Source of the DNA: Chrysomallon squamiferum
Taxonomy: Eukaryota; Mollusca; Gastropoda; Neomphalida; Peltospiridae
Assembly: GCA_012295275.1 (NCBI GenBank)
Contig: CM022677.1
Location: 23,216,253 to 23,280,252 of the forward strand
Reading direction: 5' to 3'
DNA length: 64,000 bases
A program made the translations under genes and the position numbers. The notes beneath the pieces are model-generated. The model ran no database searches. It saw only the letters and a list, made by a program, of their open reading frames with translations, and was not told the DNA's origin. Every line of letters starts with the position of its first letter. Position 1 is the stretch's first letter. Shown one piece after another: positions 13,236-26,295 of this stretch.

Positions 13236-15775
13236 TATAGCTATAGGAAATTTTATTATTATTAATAAACCCGACAATAACAACAGCCAAAATATACTAT
13301 GTAAGTAAACAAAAGCAAACAAACAGAAAAAGTTGAAGAAAAAAAACAATGGGAAAAAAAAACAAAAAAAAACAACCCATCTCATCAACAATAGAAACAA
13401 GATACATAATAATAATTTTTAAAAAAAGTGTTTAATATTATATTTCAAATATCTCACGAAGGTGTCACGTTACAGTTATTATTAATTATTCATTCACGTG
13501 AATTTGATAACCCACAGTTTCGCCGAGTCACTGTGTTTATAATTAATTGGCTTTGATTAGAAATCGATGATGATGATTCTAGAAAAGTGATCACAGCACG
13601 CTGTGAACTTTATTGATATTCCAAGAGAAAAATATACAAAACTTTGGTTATTGCTTAATATCGTTATCAAGGGGATTTGAGCCCGCTGTCCACAGCGCCC
13701 GAATCTGTAGAATAAATATTGTTTTTGTTTCAAATAAATGTTCATTTTTTAACTTCAGTCACAGCTGCTGCGAATAGAAATTTATTTAATAAAACTGAAA
13801 TGAGTGCACGTGCATACACACACAGTAAAACTTCATGAAATGTAATAGAATCTGCGCATATTACTAATAATACACACTAGTATATAGAGAAGATTTATGT
13901 ATATTATTAATGCACATACACACAAAAAAAAAAACCCACAACCTTATGCAGTCACCACACAAACTGAAAAACGCACAACCAACACATAACACACGCACGG
14001 CAGCCAACAACAACAATGTAGGTACAGGTACTGAAGCGTTCACGCGACGACGTCACGCATTTCGTCAGCTTCAAGTTCACGACGTCCCACCGAGTTACAT
14101 CATTAGAAGACGAAGAAGTCACAAAACAAAACTGTCTGCCCTGTTTGCTTTGATCGATTACAAGCTTTGCCATTGTCAACGTAATTACGTAATCAGCGCT
14201 CCGGGTTAGCTTCGTTCCGCCTGGCTGATAACTAGTTTGCTCTTTACGCATGGTTGGTTTTTATTCGTACAGATTTCATTCAGAAATAAAATACTAGTTA
14301 ACCGAATTCTCAAGCAGTTTGTACACTTTCTGAATCTCAACTATAAAAACTGTGTTGAATTATGAATATATTGTAAGGTTTATATATTTTTCTTTCATGC
14401 ATGATGCAGTTTATTATTTATTAATAATGTAGAACTTGATAGCTTGTTAAATAAAAGTGTTTTTAATTTACTTAACAACAGGAATTTATTTATCACAGCG
14501 TTGTGAACTTTTACTTCTGGATGAGCAAATTTGTGTTTTTAGTGTGTGTTGTGTGCTTGTGTGCTTAGAATTAACATTTTTATCAACATGTAGTTTTATC
14601 ATTTTTGCCTGTTTAAACAATTTAATTCAGAAATCGATAACGTTAAAAAGTTTTTTTAAACGTACTATTCTGGTTTCAACATTCAAAAAAAAAAAAAAAA
14701 AAAAAAAAAATATGATTATAAATAGTTTAGTTCAATTTTGAATCAAAAATGTTAAATAATAACGTGTTCAGTGTTGACTATTTCGAAAAGATTGCACACT
14801 TTTAAAATTATGTGGCATTATTTTTCTAGAATGATTCAGTATTTAATTGTTATCTTTGGAGATTTTTTTTTTTTTTTTTTTTTTTTTATCGATATGTTCT
14901 GTAGTACTTTCTCATGAGGTCAGTGACATCCGGTACTTTTTTTTTTTTTTTTTTAAATTGAGGCAGACAAAAAGAAAGAAAAAAGTACATCAGACTATGT
15001 TCATTCATTATTAATAAAGAAAAGACTTCAAAAGAAATTTGTTACGAGTTCGCTCGCCTTTTTTTCTTTTCTGTAATTATTTTAGTTATTATTATTATTA
15101 TATTTTTAGGTTTAAATATATTTGCATAACCTTTTTTTTTTTTGATATATAAAGGAAAAGTGGTATTAGCATTTTTGGCTCCTTCTTTAAAGATTAAGTA
15201 GATTATCTTACATATACACATTTTTTTTTTGCATACGTTTACACCTTTGTTAAAGTGCTTAGCAGGAATTTACAAATCTGCTTTGAAATGTCAGCAGCAA
15301 TATCATTTAAAAAATCAATAATCACAATGGAAGCACAAGTGTTGACAATCAATGCTCGATGGAGCATATTTTAAGTTCCCTGTGTGTATAATATGTGTGT
15401 GTGTGTGTGCGTGCGTGCGTGTGTGTGTGTGTGTGTGAGATTTCTTGCTGCTGCTAAATTGAGTCATTTAAATAAAATCTAAAAAAAAAGAAAGAAAAAA
15501 TAAGAGAAATATTTTGAGATGTCATTAAACAGGATTAGAACACTGTATTCATTCATTAGCGAGAAGCAGTCACGTGACTAATTTGCTACTATCTAACTTC
15601 AGACAGGGATTGTGTTTGTGTAATTCCGTAACAAAGGTTGCGTTATCTTACGTCATGTCGTAAGATTATCTCGTCAAATGAAAGTCCAGATTAACCTCAT
15701 TAATGATGCGATTGTCATGCCATGATTCATTTAAATTATTATTTTTTTTTTTTTTTGCGGACTGATATTTTAGGC

Positions 15776-15831
<56 letters not shown>

Positions 15832-15848
15832 TAAAAACAAACGGTAAC

Positions 15849-15879
<31 letters not shown>

Positions 15880-15926
15880 TTACTAATCAAATAAATTAGC
15901 CTAAAGTTATTAGGCATTATAAAACT

Positions 15927-16016
<90 letters not shown>

Positions 16017-16297
16017 CAGTTATACGTGTAACATCTCTCATTGGTATTATTTTTGAATGACCTATACAGTTGTCGGTATTTTTCCACCCTGTAACAATTC
16101 ATCACTAGTAAACGTGACGAGTCCTAGTCCAAAAAATGCTACTGAACGACCTCCATTATCATTGGTTTGTGTTGACGTCTGCTCAAACTACTTTGTAAAA
16201 CAATATTACACGCACATTGACAGGGCTAAAGTATTTGTTATGTGCAGGGGTGGTGGGTCCAGATTTTTCAGAAAAGGGGTGGCGGGTATCAGTAAAG

Positions 16298-16329
<32 letters not shown>

Positions 16330-16867
16330 TTTTATGTGTTACGTGTTGAATGAGTTTGTTTACGGGAAAAAAAAAATTTGAACCAATTTTTTTTTTTTTA
16401 TAAATCCTAAATATAGATATTTGAATAAAACCTTTTATTTAATGAAATGTGGTTGGATTTGGTTGTTTTTCTTAATAATCTCATCCTTGTCACACATTTA
16501 CCTCACAAATTAATTCCTCAATTCGTTTTCAGTTTCACAAAGTCTTTTGAATTCTTCTTTTCATTCATTTATTTATTTATTTATTTATTTTTTATTTTGT
16601 ATACTTCGTTCTATATCCTACTACAGTACTCTGTAAGTGTATCTGAATAAAATAAACAACAATAATAAAAAATGTTGGTGTCAGGTGTTTGGACAGCGGC
16701 GTAGTTTCAGTGCTTGCCACAGGCGCCGTTTCCCCTAGATACGCGCAGAACATGGCAACAGCTTTAATAGCAGGAGTAGCAGAGCCAGGGGAAACAACTG
16801 TACTCAGTGATAAATTGCCTTTACTTGTTTGTAAACTTTATTCTTTTTTTCTGGAACGGGGAGAGGG

Positions 16868-16920
<53 letters not shown>

Positions 16921-17102
16921 TAAAAATATAATCATTTATAATTTAAGTAAACTTTCGTCAAATCAGCATTTTATAATATTCCTTTCGTCTGCATACTTCC
17001 ATTTGTTGTTATTTATTATTATTATTATTTTTTCTCTCTCTCTAATTTGAATATGATCAGTTTTGGTTTATGGAATGAACAGCTGTGATAATCCATGTAA
17101 GA

Positions 17103-17144
<42 letters not shown>

Positions 17145-17606
17145 TTATTTTCGAAGTTTGAATAAATACATTTGAAATCCCAAATGACTTCTCTTTCTTT
17201 CGGAGATTTGAAAGTTACTTTTCTTATAAATAAATAAATAAATAAATAAATATTCTTATGGCAAATGAATGGTTCGATTGAGCGACATCTGTAGCCATTT
17301 CGTAATTTATCCTTCACCTATCAATATTTATGTTATGTGATATTGTTCGTCTCAGCCAATCAGAATGCTCTATTTGGACACACCTCAGTCCTTATAGTTC
17401 GTTTCAATAAACCTGTTGACGTAAACAAAAACACAATTGATGTGTCAAAAGTACACGGAAGTTTTAAAAGGTGATGGCAATGTCACGTTAACAATTAGCG
17501 AACTTTATTCTATTCCTTTTCCGAAACTGGAAAATTCATAATCAAACCTGAAAAGTAATAATTAAATGGAAGTATATCAGTTTTTTAAATGAATTATTTT
17601 GTTCTG

Positions 17607-17681
<75 letters not shown>

Positions 17682-17777
17682 AAATAGGAAAAAATAACAC
17701 AATTACAAACAATAACTACAACTTTATACTACTTCTTCTAGTATACCTAGAACAACTAATACTGATATTACTACTGC

Positions 17778-17834
<57 letters not shown>

Positions 17835-18974
17835 TAACATATTACTATTGTTATTAACTCAGATACACCAGAAATCTGGTGGACGAGGGAAACGGAAAGT
17901 TTAATTTAATGGTTTTGTGCTGGAACGAGTGTCAGGGCAGCTCCATCCACTCTCACGCGAACTCTCACTGTTTCCTCAAAGTTCTCGACGGAAATGTCCG
18001 AGAAGAGTTGTTTGACTGGCCGTCAGAGTCAAAACCCGAGTCCTCCATGACGAAGAAGAGAGAAAGTGTTTACAATAAAAATGAATGTGCTTACATCAAT
18101 GGTAAGTCCTTAGAATCAGGTTTAAACTGCTTCTGCTCCAGCTGTTCACAGTCCTGTCTTTTGTCTTTTTTTATGTCGATATATTGACAGTGTGCACGTC
18201 TGCTTGAATATCTTTAGAATGTTACTTAGATGACCTTGACCTTTAACCAATTGTGAAAATTTAACTGATTCTACTTTGTTTTTTTATTCAGCACGAGAAT
18301 TTTTCAGCATTTAAATTGTGTATGCCATTAAAATGTTCTTGTTTCTTTTTAAAAAAAATATTTTTATTTGTATTTACACTGAGTTTTCTATATTATTATA
18401 ATATATTATTATAACATAACAAATACTATAGGCCTGTCAATGTGCGTGTAATATTGTTTTACAAATATTTTTTAAATATTTTTATTTATATTTATATAGG
18501 TGTTTTTTCTGTTTAATCAAATGTGATCAGTTTTAGTTTTTTGAATGAACAGCAGTGATCATCAATTTTAGACAGATTATAAAAATATGAAAGAAATAAA
18601 ATTACTTACCACTACTTATTACTATATATTACTATATTACTATATATTACTTCGATACTACTACTATTACTACAACTACAACTACAACTGGAATTATTTC
18701 AACTGTTAGTGTTCAGCTACAACAATTTCAACTGCTACTTTTACTACTCCTACTGCGGTAGCTGATGATAAAAGTGTAATTTATTTCAGATGACATTGGT
18801 CTTCACAGAGTAGAAAATTTCAGTCATTCCACCAAGGCTGTGACTCTGCACCTCTACTCTCCTCCGTTTGACGAGTGTAAATGTTTCGACGAAAGAACTG
18901 GCCACGCCTCCAAGTCAAAGGTTACGTTCTGGACAAAATACGGGAAACGAACACCTTTTGTAAGTCACATTTAT

Positions 18975-19060
<86 letters not shown>

Positions 19061-19272
19061 CTATCTCTTCCTTTCTGTTTGTCTATTTGTGTACATATGC
19101 ACACACACACACAAACATACATACAAACACTCAAGCACACAATACACTCTTTCTCAGTTTATCTATTTTTCTATGTTTTGACGTCTGGTCAGGCTCACTT
19201 TTGACTATTTATTTATTTTTATTTATTATTATTATTTTTTTTCAACAGGGAAGAACTCCAGAAAACAACTAG
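11792..19272 (+). CDS. CDO1: Cysteine dioxygenase type 1
   Basis: Four coding exons: 11792-12039, 17863-18101, 18790-18959 and 19249-19272, with splice phases that agree; the product is 226 aa. The enzyme uses a mononuclear iron and O2 to oxidise cysteine to cysteine sulfinate in the cytosol, the first step towards taurine and sulfate. The iron ligands His112, His114 and His168 are present, as are the Cys119-Tyr185 pair that forms the thioether crosslink (Cys93-Tyr157 in human), Arg86 that binds the substrate carboxylate, and YSPPFD around the tyrosine. The protein ends GRTPENN; human ends in ENN too. The N-terminus is about 26 residues longer than the human enzyme (200 aa) and is acidic (TENEYENEFSD). 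The residue between the first two histidines is Ser113, where vertebrates have Asp. Intron 1 is 5.8 kb. A CT tract starts about 20 bases after the exon 3 donor, and an ATT array ends about 30 bases before the exon 2 acceptor. Confidence 0.96.
14030..14250. promoter_or_regulatory. CpG-bearing unique island in CDO1 intron 1, candidate enhancer
   Basis: This island is clearly richer in CpG than the AT-rich DNA around it. It holds a CRE-like GACGTCA (14049-14055), a second ACGACGTCC site, a palindromic ATTACGTAAT (14184-14193, PAR-bZIP/E4BP4-type TTACGTAA core) and a GTTCACG half-site. Both strands are open for 99 codons, but neither protein looks coding and there are no matching splice phases. 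A regulatory role is inference. Confidence 0.3.
15932..16011. repeat. (CT)n microsatellite with upstream AAT array and poly-A
   Basis: An AAT run (15782-15829), a poly-A run (about 15853-15879) and an 80-base CT run follow each other within 230 bases of CDO1 intron 1. Confidence 0.95.
16246..16295. mobile_element. Possible solo end of a hAT-like element
   Basis: CAGGGGTGGTGGGTCCAG followed by an A/T-rich segment and AAAAGGGGTGG resembles the CAGGGG(T/C)GG...CCAG ends of invertebrate hAT families. I cannot find a matching inverted end or target duplication, so it would be a truncated relic. Confidence 0.3.
17055..17100. repeat. Dispersed repeat pair, copy 1 (copy 2 at 18525-18572)
   Basis: GATCAGTTTTGGTTTATGGA followed by ATGAACAGCTGTGATAATC here matches GATCAGTTTTAGTTTTTTGA followed by ATGAACAGCAGTGATCATC near 18525, in the same orientation. 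One copy lies in CDO1 intron 1 and one in intron 2. Confidence 0.6.
18981..19050. repeat. (CT)n tract just inside CDO1 intron 3
   Basis: A run of about 35 CT units starts about 20 bases after the exon 3 donor (18959|18960). It fills a quarter of the 289-base intron and is followed by TCTCTATCTCTTCC and CA units. Confidence 0.95.
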
Positions 19273-19393
19273 ATTGACTTAAATTTGGATCATACGGAAA
19301 TGAACATATTCTTCTTGGTCAAGCTGATTAGAAAGTGAAAACAAAGTAGCTGTGTGGAAAATAGTACCATCTATATATATATATGTATATATA

Positions 19394-19535
19394 TGTCTTT
19401 ATTGTCAATAGAAAATTAAAATAAATTAATTTAAAATAAATTAAAATAAAAAAAATATAAAGTGATTTTAACATACTGTTAACAATCCAGTACATATATC
19501 ATCTGAAATGACAAGATCTTTGTGAATTATAAAAA

Positions 19536-19581
<46 letters not shown>

Positions 19582-19665
19582 ATAATTAAGATGAAGAATA
19601 ATTTAAATGAAAAAACTCAAATATATTATCTAGCCTATATATATATATATAATTATTAAAATTAA
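19394..19665. repeat. Dispersed repeat, copy A
   Basis: It begins TGTCTTTATTGTCAATAGAA and continues with AGTGATTTTAACATACTGTT, AACAATCCAGTACATATATC, ATCTGAAATGACAAGATC, an ATT array, AATTAAGATGAA and TATTATCTAG. The same order of blocks occurs from 26001 in the same orientation. Copy A lies just after the CDO1 stop, so it is probably within the CDO1 3' UTR. Confidence 0.85.
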
Positions 19666-20214
19666 TAAAATAACTTTATGCAAAATTCTATTATACATAT
19701 TTAGATAATATTTAGAAAATTATGCAAATATTGGAAAATTAATAAAACAATAGAAATAACTTTAGGGAAAAATATTTTTATATATACATATATATGTATG
19801 TATATATATATATATATATATATATGCATATATAAGAAAGTTATATATTTAGAAACATGGTGATAGTTTTATAGAAAATCATTTATTTCTATTTTAAATG
19901 CAATCTCTTCTTTTTAACTGATTGTAGGAGATTTAATAATTATGTAAAATACAGTTGATTTAAAAAGGTAATTAAAGATAAAATTATTTTTATATTTAAA
20001 AATGTATTAGGTCTGTCTGGAAAATAATTGTTTTGCATATCATAAAATACATACAGTCACTTTTATATTTCAGTTTTATTTCACTATTTGAAGCTTTGCT
20101 TGGTTTTGTCTGTCTAGCCAGCTATCTGTTTATCTCTCGATTGTGTAATCTAGGCTTAAGTAGAAAAGAAATGTGAAATAATTTCACAAGAGTTTGAAAT
20201 AGTTCATGATGAAC

Positions 20215-20425
20215 TCAATTTTGTTACTAAAAAATAAAATTCAGCAAAACAAATGAAAAAATTGATACAAGGACAGGTGTTTAAATACTTGCTTAATAAA
20301 AATCAGCAAAAAAAAAAAGAAGAATGATATAAGGACAGGTGTTCAAATACTTGTTTAATAAAAATCAGCAAGAAAAATGGAAGGAATATATTCTGTATCT
20401 AATGACAGGTGTTCAAATACCTGCT
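20215..20425. repeat. Three tandem units of about 65-75 bp
   Basis: The phrase GACAGGTGTT(C/T)AAATAC(T/C)(T/G) is followed by CTTAATAAAAATCAGCAA-type sequence and recurs near 20272, 20333 and 20404. The units contain AATAAA and ACAGGTGT. It is a short decayed minisatellite. Confidence 0.75.
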
Positions 20426-20645
20426 TAAACAGCAGATCTCATAACAGAGATAAGAATACAAAATCACAGAAAAACATTTCAGATTAAATATTATCTTGCA
20501 GATAAATGTATCGGTAAAGACGTCAGACATAAATGTATAATCAGTGATATTATAATAAAATTAGTCATAATAAAATGAGTCATAATAATGTATAATTATG
20601 AATGATAATCTGCATCTGTGTTTGTCAGTGTGTGTATTTGTGTGT

Positions 20646-20716
<71 letters not shown>

Positions 20717-22559
20717 TTTAAAAGTCTATGATTTCTGAAGAGTGTGTGACATACTGGATTCAAATCTTAGACTAACCCTCTTTACACTGAAACTTTAAAA
20801 ATGACAGATAAATTTAATATTTCTAATTCCATAAAATATCAGTTTAGAAACAGGAAAAAACACATTTATCCAACTGTATAATTTTTGTTTTTAAACTTAC
20901 TTGTTTTGTTTTGTTTGTTGATACGTGTATATAGTGAGATTTGCTGCTGTTTACTGAATACAATGATAATCAGATGATTGCTATAAATCACTGCATTTAG
21001 TTGTAAATATATTTTAATAATTTGCTTGGACAATCATGGTTGTTATAAAAAGACGTGTTTCTTTTTTTAATTTGATTTGATAGTCATTTTACACCAAAAT
21101 ATAAGAAAGACATTTTTTTTTTTTTTTTTAATTTGACAATCATTTTAAGTTATTAGCTTTTTTTTTTTTTGCTTTTTTATTTAAACTGACAATCATTTTA
21201 ATATGCATGTAAATATTCACACTAATTATGAAATAATGAAATATCTGGTTGTGTTTTTTGTATCTCATAATCTGTCACTGAGGTAGACAATCTTTATTTT
21301 TTGTTTTTGTAATTTTTCCTTTAATTTAGCATCATTATACACTCTTAACAATGTTATTTATGATGAAAGGTTTATGACGAAAGATTTATGATGAAGTACT
21401 GAAACAGCTTTTAAACATTAAATTTGAAAACAAAATTTGCATGGGTTAATAATGTACTGCTGAATCTAATTATGAAATATGTTTGTTCACATATAAAATA
21501 TAAATTTCTATTCTGTGTTTGATTGAAAACAAGATAATACATCACTATAATTTAATACTGACTGCTTTTCAGTTATTTTACTAAATGTGTTATTGTATGT
21601 TTGTATATTTGATTTTGATATATATATATAAATTTTATTTTTATTTTCTTTCTATTATTTCTATTATTTTTTTTTAATTTATTTATTTATTTTTATATTT
21701 TTTATTATTATTATTATTTATTTATTTTTATTTTTTTTTGGGGTCACTTTTCACATTTTTATTGTAATTGTATATTTTTATTTTAACTTTCTAAATCTTA
21801 AATCATCCTTGTCTCTTTGAAAACATGACTTGTTTCCAAATTATTAATTTTTTATTTGAACTAAATAATAAATGTATGTTTATTTGTACCTTATTTGTTT
21901 ATTTAAATATAGAGTTTGTTTTAATGTTGAAGTTTATTTTGTCTGGTAGATCATAAAGAAAAAGAAAGAAATAGAAATATAATGAAACAATCTGTGTTAG
22001 GTAAGTGAAATTCTAATAACATACATTCCTGATCCTTTTAAACCATGACAACATTAATTAAATTAATTATTTCTGACAAATTTACATTCCAGTGAATTTC
22101 ATTAATAACAACATCAGAAAAAAAAAAATAATAATAATAATAATAATAAAAAAGTAATAATAATAGATGTATTTTGTAGGTATTATAAATAGATTTTATA
22201 TTTTATTTTTTAAACATGTTTCAAATTATTCAGAATGGACTGACATAAAGAGAGAAACTATATCATAGAGGTATGCAATATCATTTTTTCAGTAAGCTTT
22301 TATATTGTAAATAGATATATTTGGAACATCATATCATAAGAAATTATTATTAGCAGGATACTTTTTTCTAAATATGTATATTATGTTTATTTTATCATTT
22401 ATCATTTGGAAATATCTTTATTTTTTACAATATTATATTATTATTTTTATCCTTTATTTATAAATGTTATATCATTTTCTTTCTTTTTCTTGAATTTTTT
22501 AATTTTAATTTTTAACATTTTTATTTTTATTTTACTGCAGTATATGACAGCTATAATTT

Positions 22560-22604
<45 letters not shown>

Positions 22605-22841
22605 AAAAGAATTTAACCGATAAAAACAGAATTAGTTAAATTGGAAATTGGAAAACTTAAGTGAGCACCTCTCAGTATAAATGACAAAAACTATTTTTTT
22701 TCAGAATAATAGCCTTTCAATTCTAAACACATAAAACAACAATATATTTCTAAATCATTATCATGTTATATTTCTGTTTTGTCAGGTTTTAGATTTTTTT
22801 TTGTTTTCAGGTAAGAGATGTTGAACGTGGCTCTGTGAGTG

Positions 22842-22890
<49 letters not shown>

Positions 22891-25506
22891 ACATTTTAAA
22901 ATTCAGTATCACTTCATGTTTTATAATGAGGCTTGTCCAATTGGTTTTGGTAGTAAATTCTCCAGTTTCATTATTTGTTTTGTATTTTGTTTTTCACAAC
23001 CAGAAACAAAAGTATTTTACTATATGGGAAGTTTTAATCTTGATAATGTTGATAAATTTGAAATTGCTGTTTTAAGATGTTTGTTATTGTACAAATGTTT
23101 TTATTCAAAGCACGTGGGTAAACGGTTTTTTAGTTTATTTCTGTACTGATGTATCAGGATGTTTTAATAAAACATTTATTTCTTCTCCTCAGAGTTTCTT
23201 GTTTAACATAACAACCAATCAACAGATAGATATAATATCTACATCTTTAAAAGAACATTTCTCCTGTTTATTATTACGTTTAAAATTTGTGTGGGTATTT
23301 TTCATTGGAAAAAGGGTAAAAATTGTCTAAAACATTTATTTCAGAGTTTAAACAAATTTTTTTTTTTGTAGGTATGGTAAAGTACATTTTCTTTGATATT
23401 TGAGAGTTTTCATAAAGGACATTGCTGTGTAGTTCCCGTGAAAATGTCTGATTGTATTATATTTTTGGAAAAGACTTTAAAGTGGTTTTAACGTTATCAT
23501 TCAATAAAACATCTAATACATAACATTTATTTTAATCATAACCATGTCTACTTTACAATGTGAGTTCATGTTCTATTCCTGAAGAACTTGTTACATACAA
23601 AGTTAAATAAAATAAAATGTTGCAGTTTGAAATGTGTTTAGAAAACAAAATTAACATATCAGTGAGAGTAATTAAGAGAAAATATCAGGTATATACCGAA
23701 AGAAAATCATGTATTTTAAAATGTTTAAATAAGATACAGTTTACAAAGACAGTTTAATTCAAACACAAAGCACTGCTGAAGTATGTCAGTGGGTATTTTG
23801 TAATATAACATTTAATAATAATTTTTGTAAATTTAAAATATTTTGTAACACTTAAAGATTAAAAAGTACTCCACAAATCTTCAAACAATTCATCTAATTG
23901 GGTAACATGGCCATTTGAGTCTGTGAAATTATACATGTGAAATAGTTTAATTTGTCTTGCTTTAGTTCACAGAATTTTATACATAATTATACAGTGATCC
24001 TTCAAGCTGGGCAATAATAAATACACGAATGAATGCTTTTTTGTTTTATTTCACACACACATGAGAATACAAATGATATCATTGTAAGTATATAACATAA
24101 ATTATTGCACTTCTGAAAGGAATACATTTATGAATTAAAATCTTGACAGGCAAGAAATATTGAGAACCTGGAACATCTATGGAGTTTACAATAACTGCAA
24201 AAGAAAAATATATATGGTTGAAATATTTAGAAAGAATAGCGTGCCAATAATAAAAATAAAAATAAAAATAATAATAATAATTCAAATGTCACATAAACAA
24301 AATAATGACTAAAAGTATTTTTGTATTTTGAAAGTCAAACTGGACATTTTCTGAAATATAAAAAACATCTAAGATTTTTATACAAAAAAAAAGGATGAAT
24401 TTTGATTTTAACCATAAATCAATTATTATCATTACCAAGTAAACAAATATGTAAATTAACAATACATTTTTAAAAATAAAAATAAATTGTTTCAGAAATT
24501 AGTTATTCTTCCATCTTGAATAGAGACTGAATGGCACTGAAATAATATTTAATGAACAATTTCTAATGTTACTATGACAACATGGAAGTCATTAGATATA
24601 TCTGAATTTTTAAACCAATATTGTAAGCTTAAAATGTGAAACTAATCAATACAACCAATAACAGATAAGTTAACAACAGCACAACCAATCAGTGACAAGC
24701 TACCAGTAAAACTACCTTCTATCAGACATATTGAGGTTTATGAAGTATGAGATCCAAACATTCTACTCACAAGTTATGAATAAATTAAAACTGAAATATG
24801 CCTTCAGAAAAAGAAAAGAAAATGTCAAAATATTTTATTTAAATTAATTCCATAGAAAAACCAATTTAGCATATTTGGGTTTAAATAATAAACATGTTAA
24901 TAACTGGTTTATGAAATGCTGTGTTTAAACTAATGTTTTAGCTCTATTTTGTGATGTTATTTATTTTAAATAAGTTTCATACTGACTGCTGTTATTTACA
25001 AAAATGATTATCTGCATCATGTTAGTTAAATTTAGCTTTAATACATGATGTTTGTGAAGTTTGAAATTTTATTTTTATTCTTAAAATTTCTTTATTTTAC
25101 TGCATACACATCATATGTAGCTATGAACATTATTTTTAATAACTATTTTATTTTAAAATTATGATTAATACCTAAAATTGAAACATTAAGTATCAAGAGT
25201 AATTGCTCTTTTTCACTCAATTGCAAATACACAAATAACACACAGTGGTTTTTATTAATAATACATTCATTTTCAATATAATTACTTCAGTGCTAATACA
25301 TACAGTGATTATAATATAATTACAGTATTATTAATCTGCCATTTGTAATTCTTAAATCATTCTAAATGATGTCTAACACAAATCACAATGAGGCACATTC
25401 AGATGGTCATGTTGAAAACTTAACAGACAGCAAAGAACACAAAAAAAAAAAGCATTTGTCCTTACGTCACAGGAATTATAAAGTATATTATCTGCTGGTA
25501 TGCAAA

Positions 25507-25541
<35 letters not shown>

Positions 25542-26000
25542 ATTAATAATACTTTATTATTTGCAAAGGTTACATTTTCACAACAAAGCAGTAATGCTGA
25601 TCTGTTTACTCTATACCTCCTGATAGTCACATTCTATCATATTTTATTATATAATAAATAATTTTGTTTTTTTTTTTTTTTTAATTAAAAACCAAAATGT
25701 TTTCCTAGCATACTGAACAGTTTAAATCTTCTGTAACTGATACAGTACTGAAATAAAGATAATGAAATAACTGGAGAAACATTTTAAATAATAAAAATAA
25801 ATTGCTTGTGTTATTGTTTTATAATGATTAACTAAACACATTTTTATTGAGCATTACTTGAAGCTTGTTCTAAGTCAGATGTACATAAGACACTAATGTG
25901 TTTTAGGCTGTCTCATAAATGTTTGTTTATTTGAGATAAAAAACACTGCCTGTGTTCTGCTTGTAAAACAAATTGTTAAAATTGTTATGCTGAAGACAGT

Positions 26001-26151
26001 TGTCTTTATTGTCAATAGAAAAAAATAAAAAAAAAAAAAAAAAAAGTGATTTTAACATACTGTAAACAATCCAGTACATATATCATCTGAAATGACAAGA
26101 TCTTTGTGAATTATAATAATAAAAATAAAAATAAAAAAAAAAAAAAAAAAA

Positions 26152-26198
<47 letters not shown>

Positions 26199-26295
26199 AA
26201 TAATAATTAAGATGAAAAAAAAATGAAAAAAGTATATTATCTAGACCATATTTTTATATATAAAATCAAAGGATTAAGTATTAAAATTAAAACAT
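26001..26295. repeat. Dispersed repeat, copy B
   Basis: It matches copy A at 19394 through TGTCTTTATTGTCAATAGAA, GTGATTTTAACATACTGT, the AATCCAGTACATATATCATC block and GACAAGATCTTTGTGAATTA, then an A-rich and AAT/ATT array longer than in copy A, then AATTAAGATGAA and TATTATCTAG. Low-complexity parts differ in length while the unique parts are nearly identical. Confidence 0.85.

Larger units (their letters stand above)
12040..17862 (+). other. CDO1 intron 1 (5.8 kb)
   Basis: GTAAGT donor and ACTCAG acceptor. It contains an AT tract (12070-12104), CT tracts (12700-12764, 15932-16011, 17611-17679), AAT/ATT arrays (13180-13232, 15782-15829, 16868-16920, 17779-17832) and poly-A/T runs. It also has a CpG-bearing unique island (about 14030-14250), a solo hAT-like end (16246-16295) and a copy of a dispersed repeat (17055-17100). 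No nested gene is supported. Confidence 0.8.

Noticed and set aside
13910-14251. Overlapping 99-codon frames on both strands
   Set aside because: No family resemblance and no splice sites in phase; the openness comes from locally higher GC content.
16689-16931. 80-codon frame starting MDSGVVSVLATGAVS
   Set aside because: It lies in CDO1 intron 1, ends in poly-Asn from an AAT array, has no recognisable domain and no acceptor or donor that fits CDO1 phases.
22839-23149. Overlapping plus-strand frames of 77-78 codons
   Set aside because: AT-rich hydrophobic translations with no conserved motif, lying between convergent genes.
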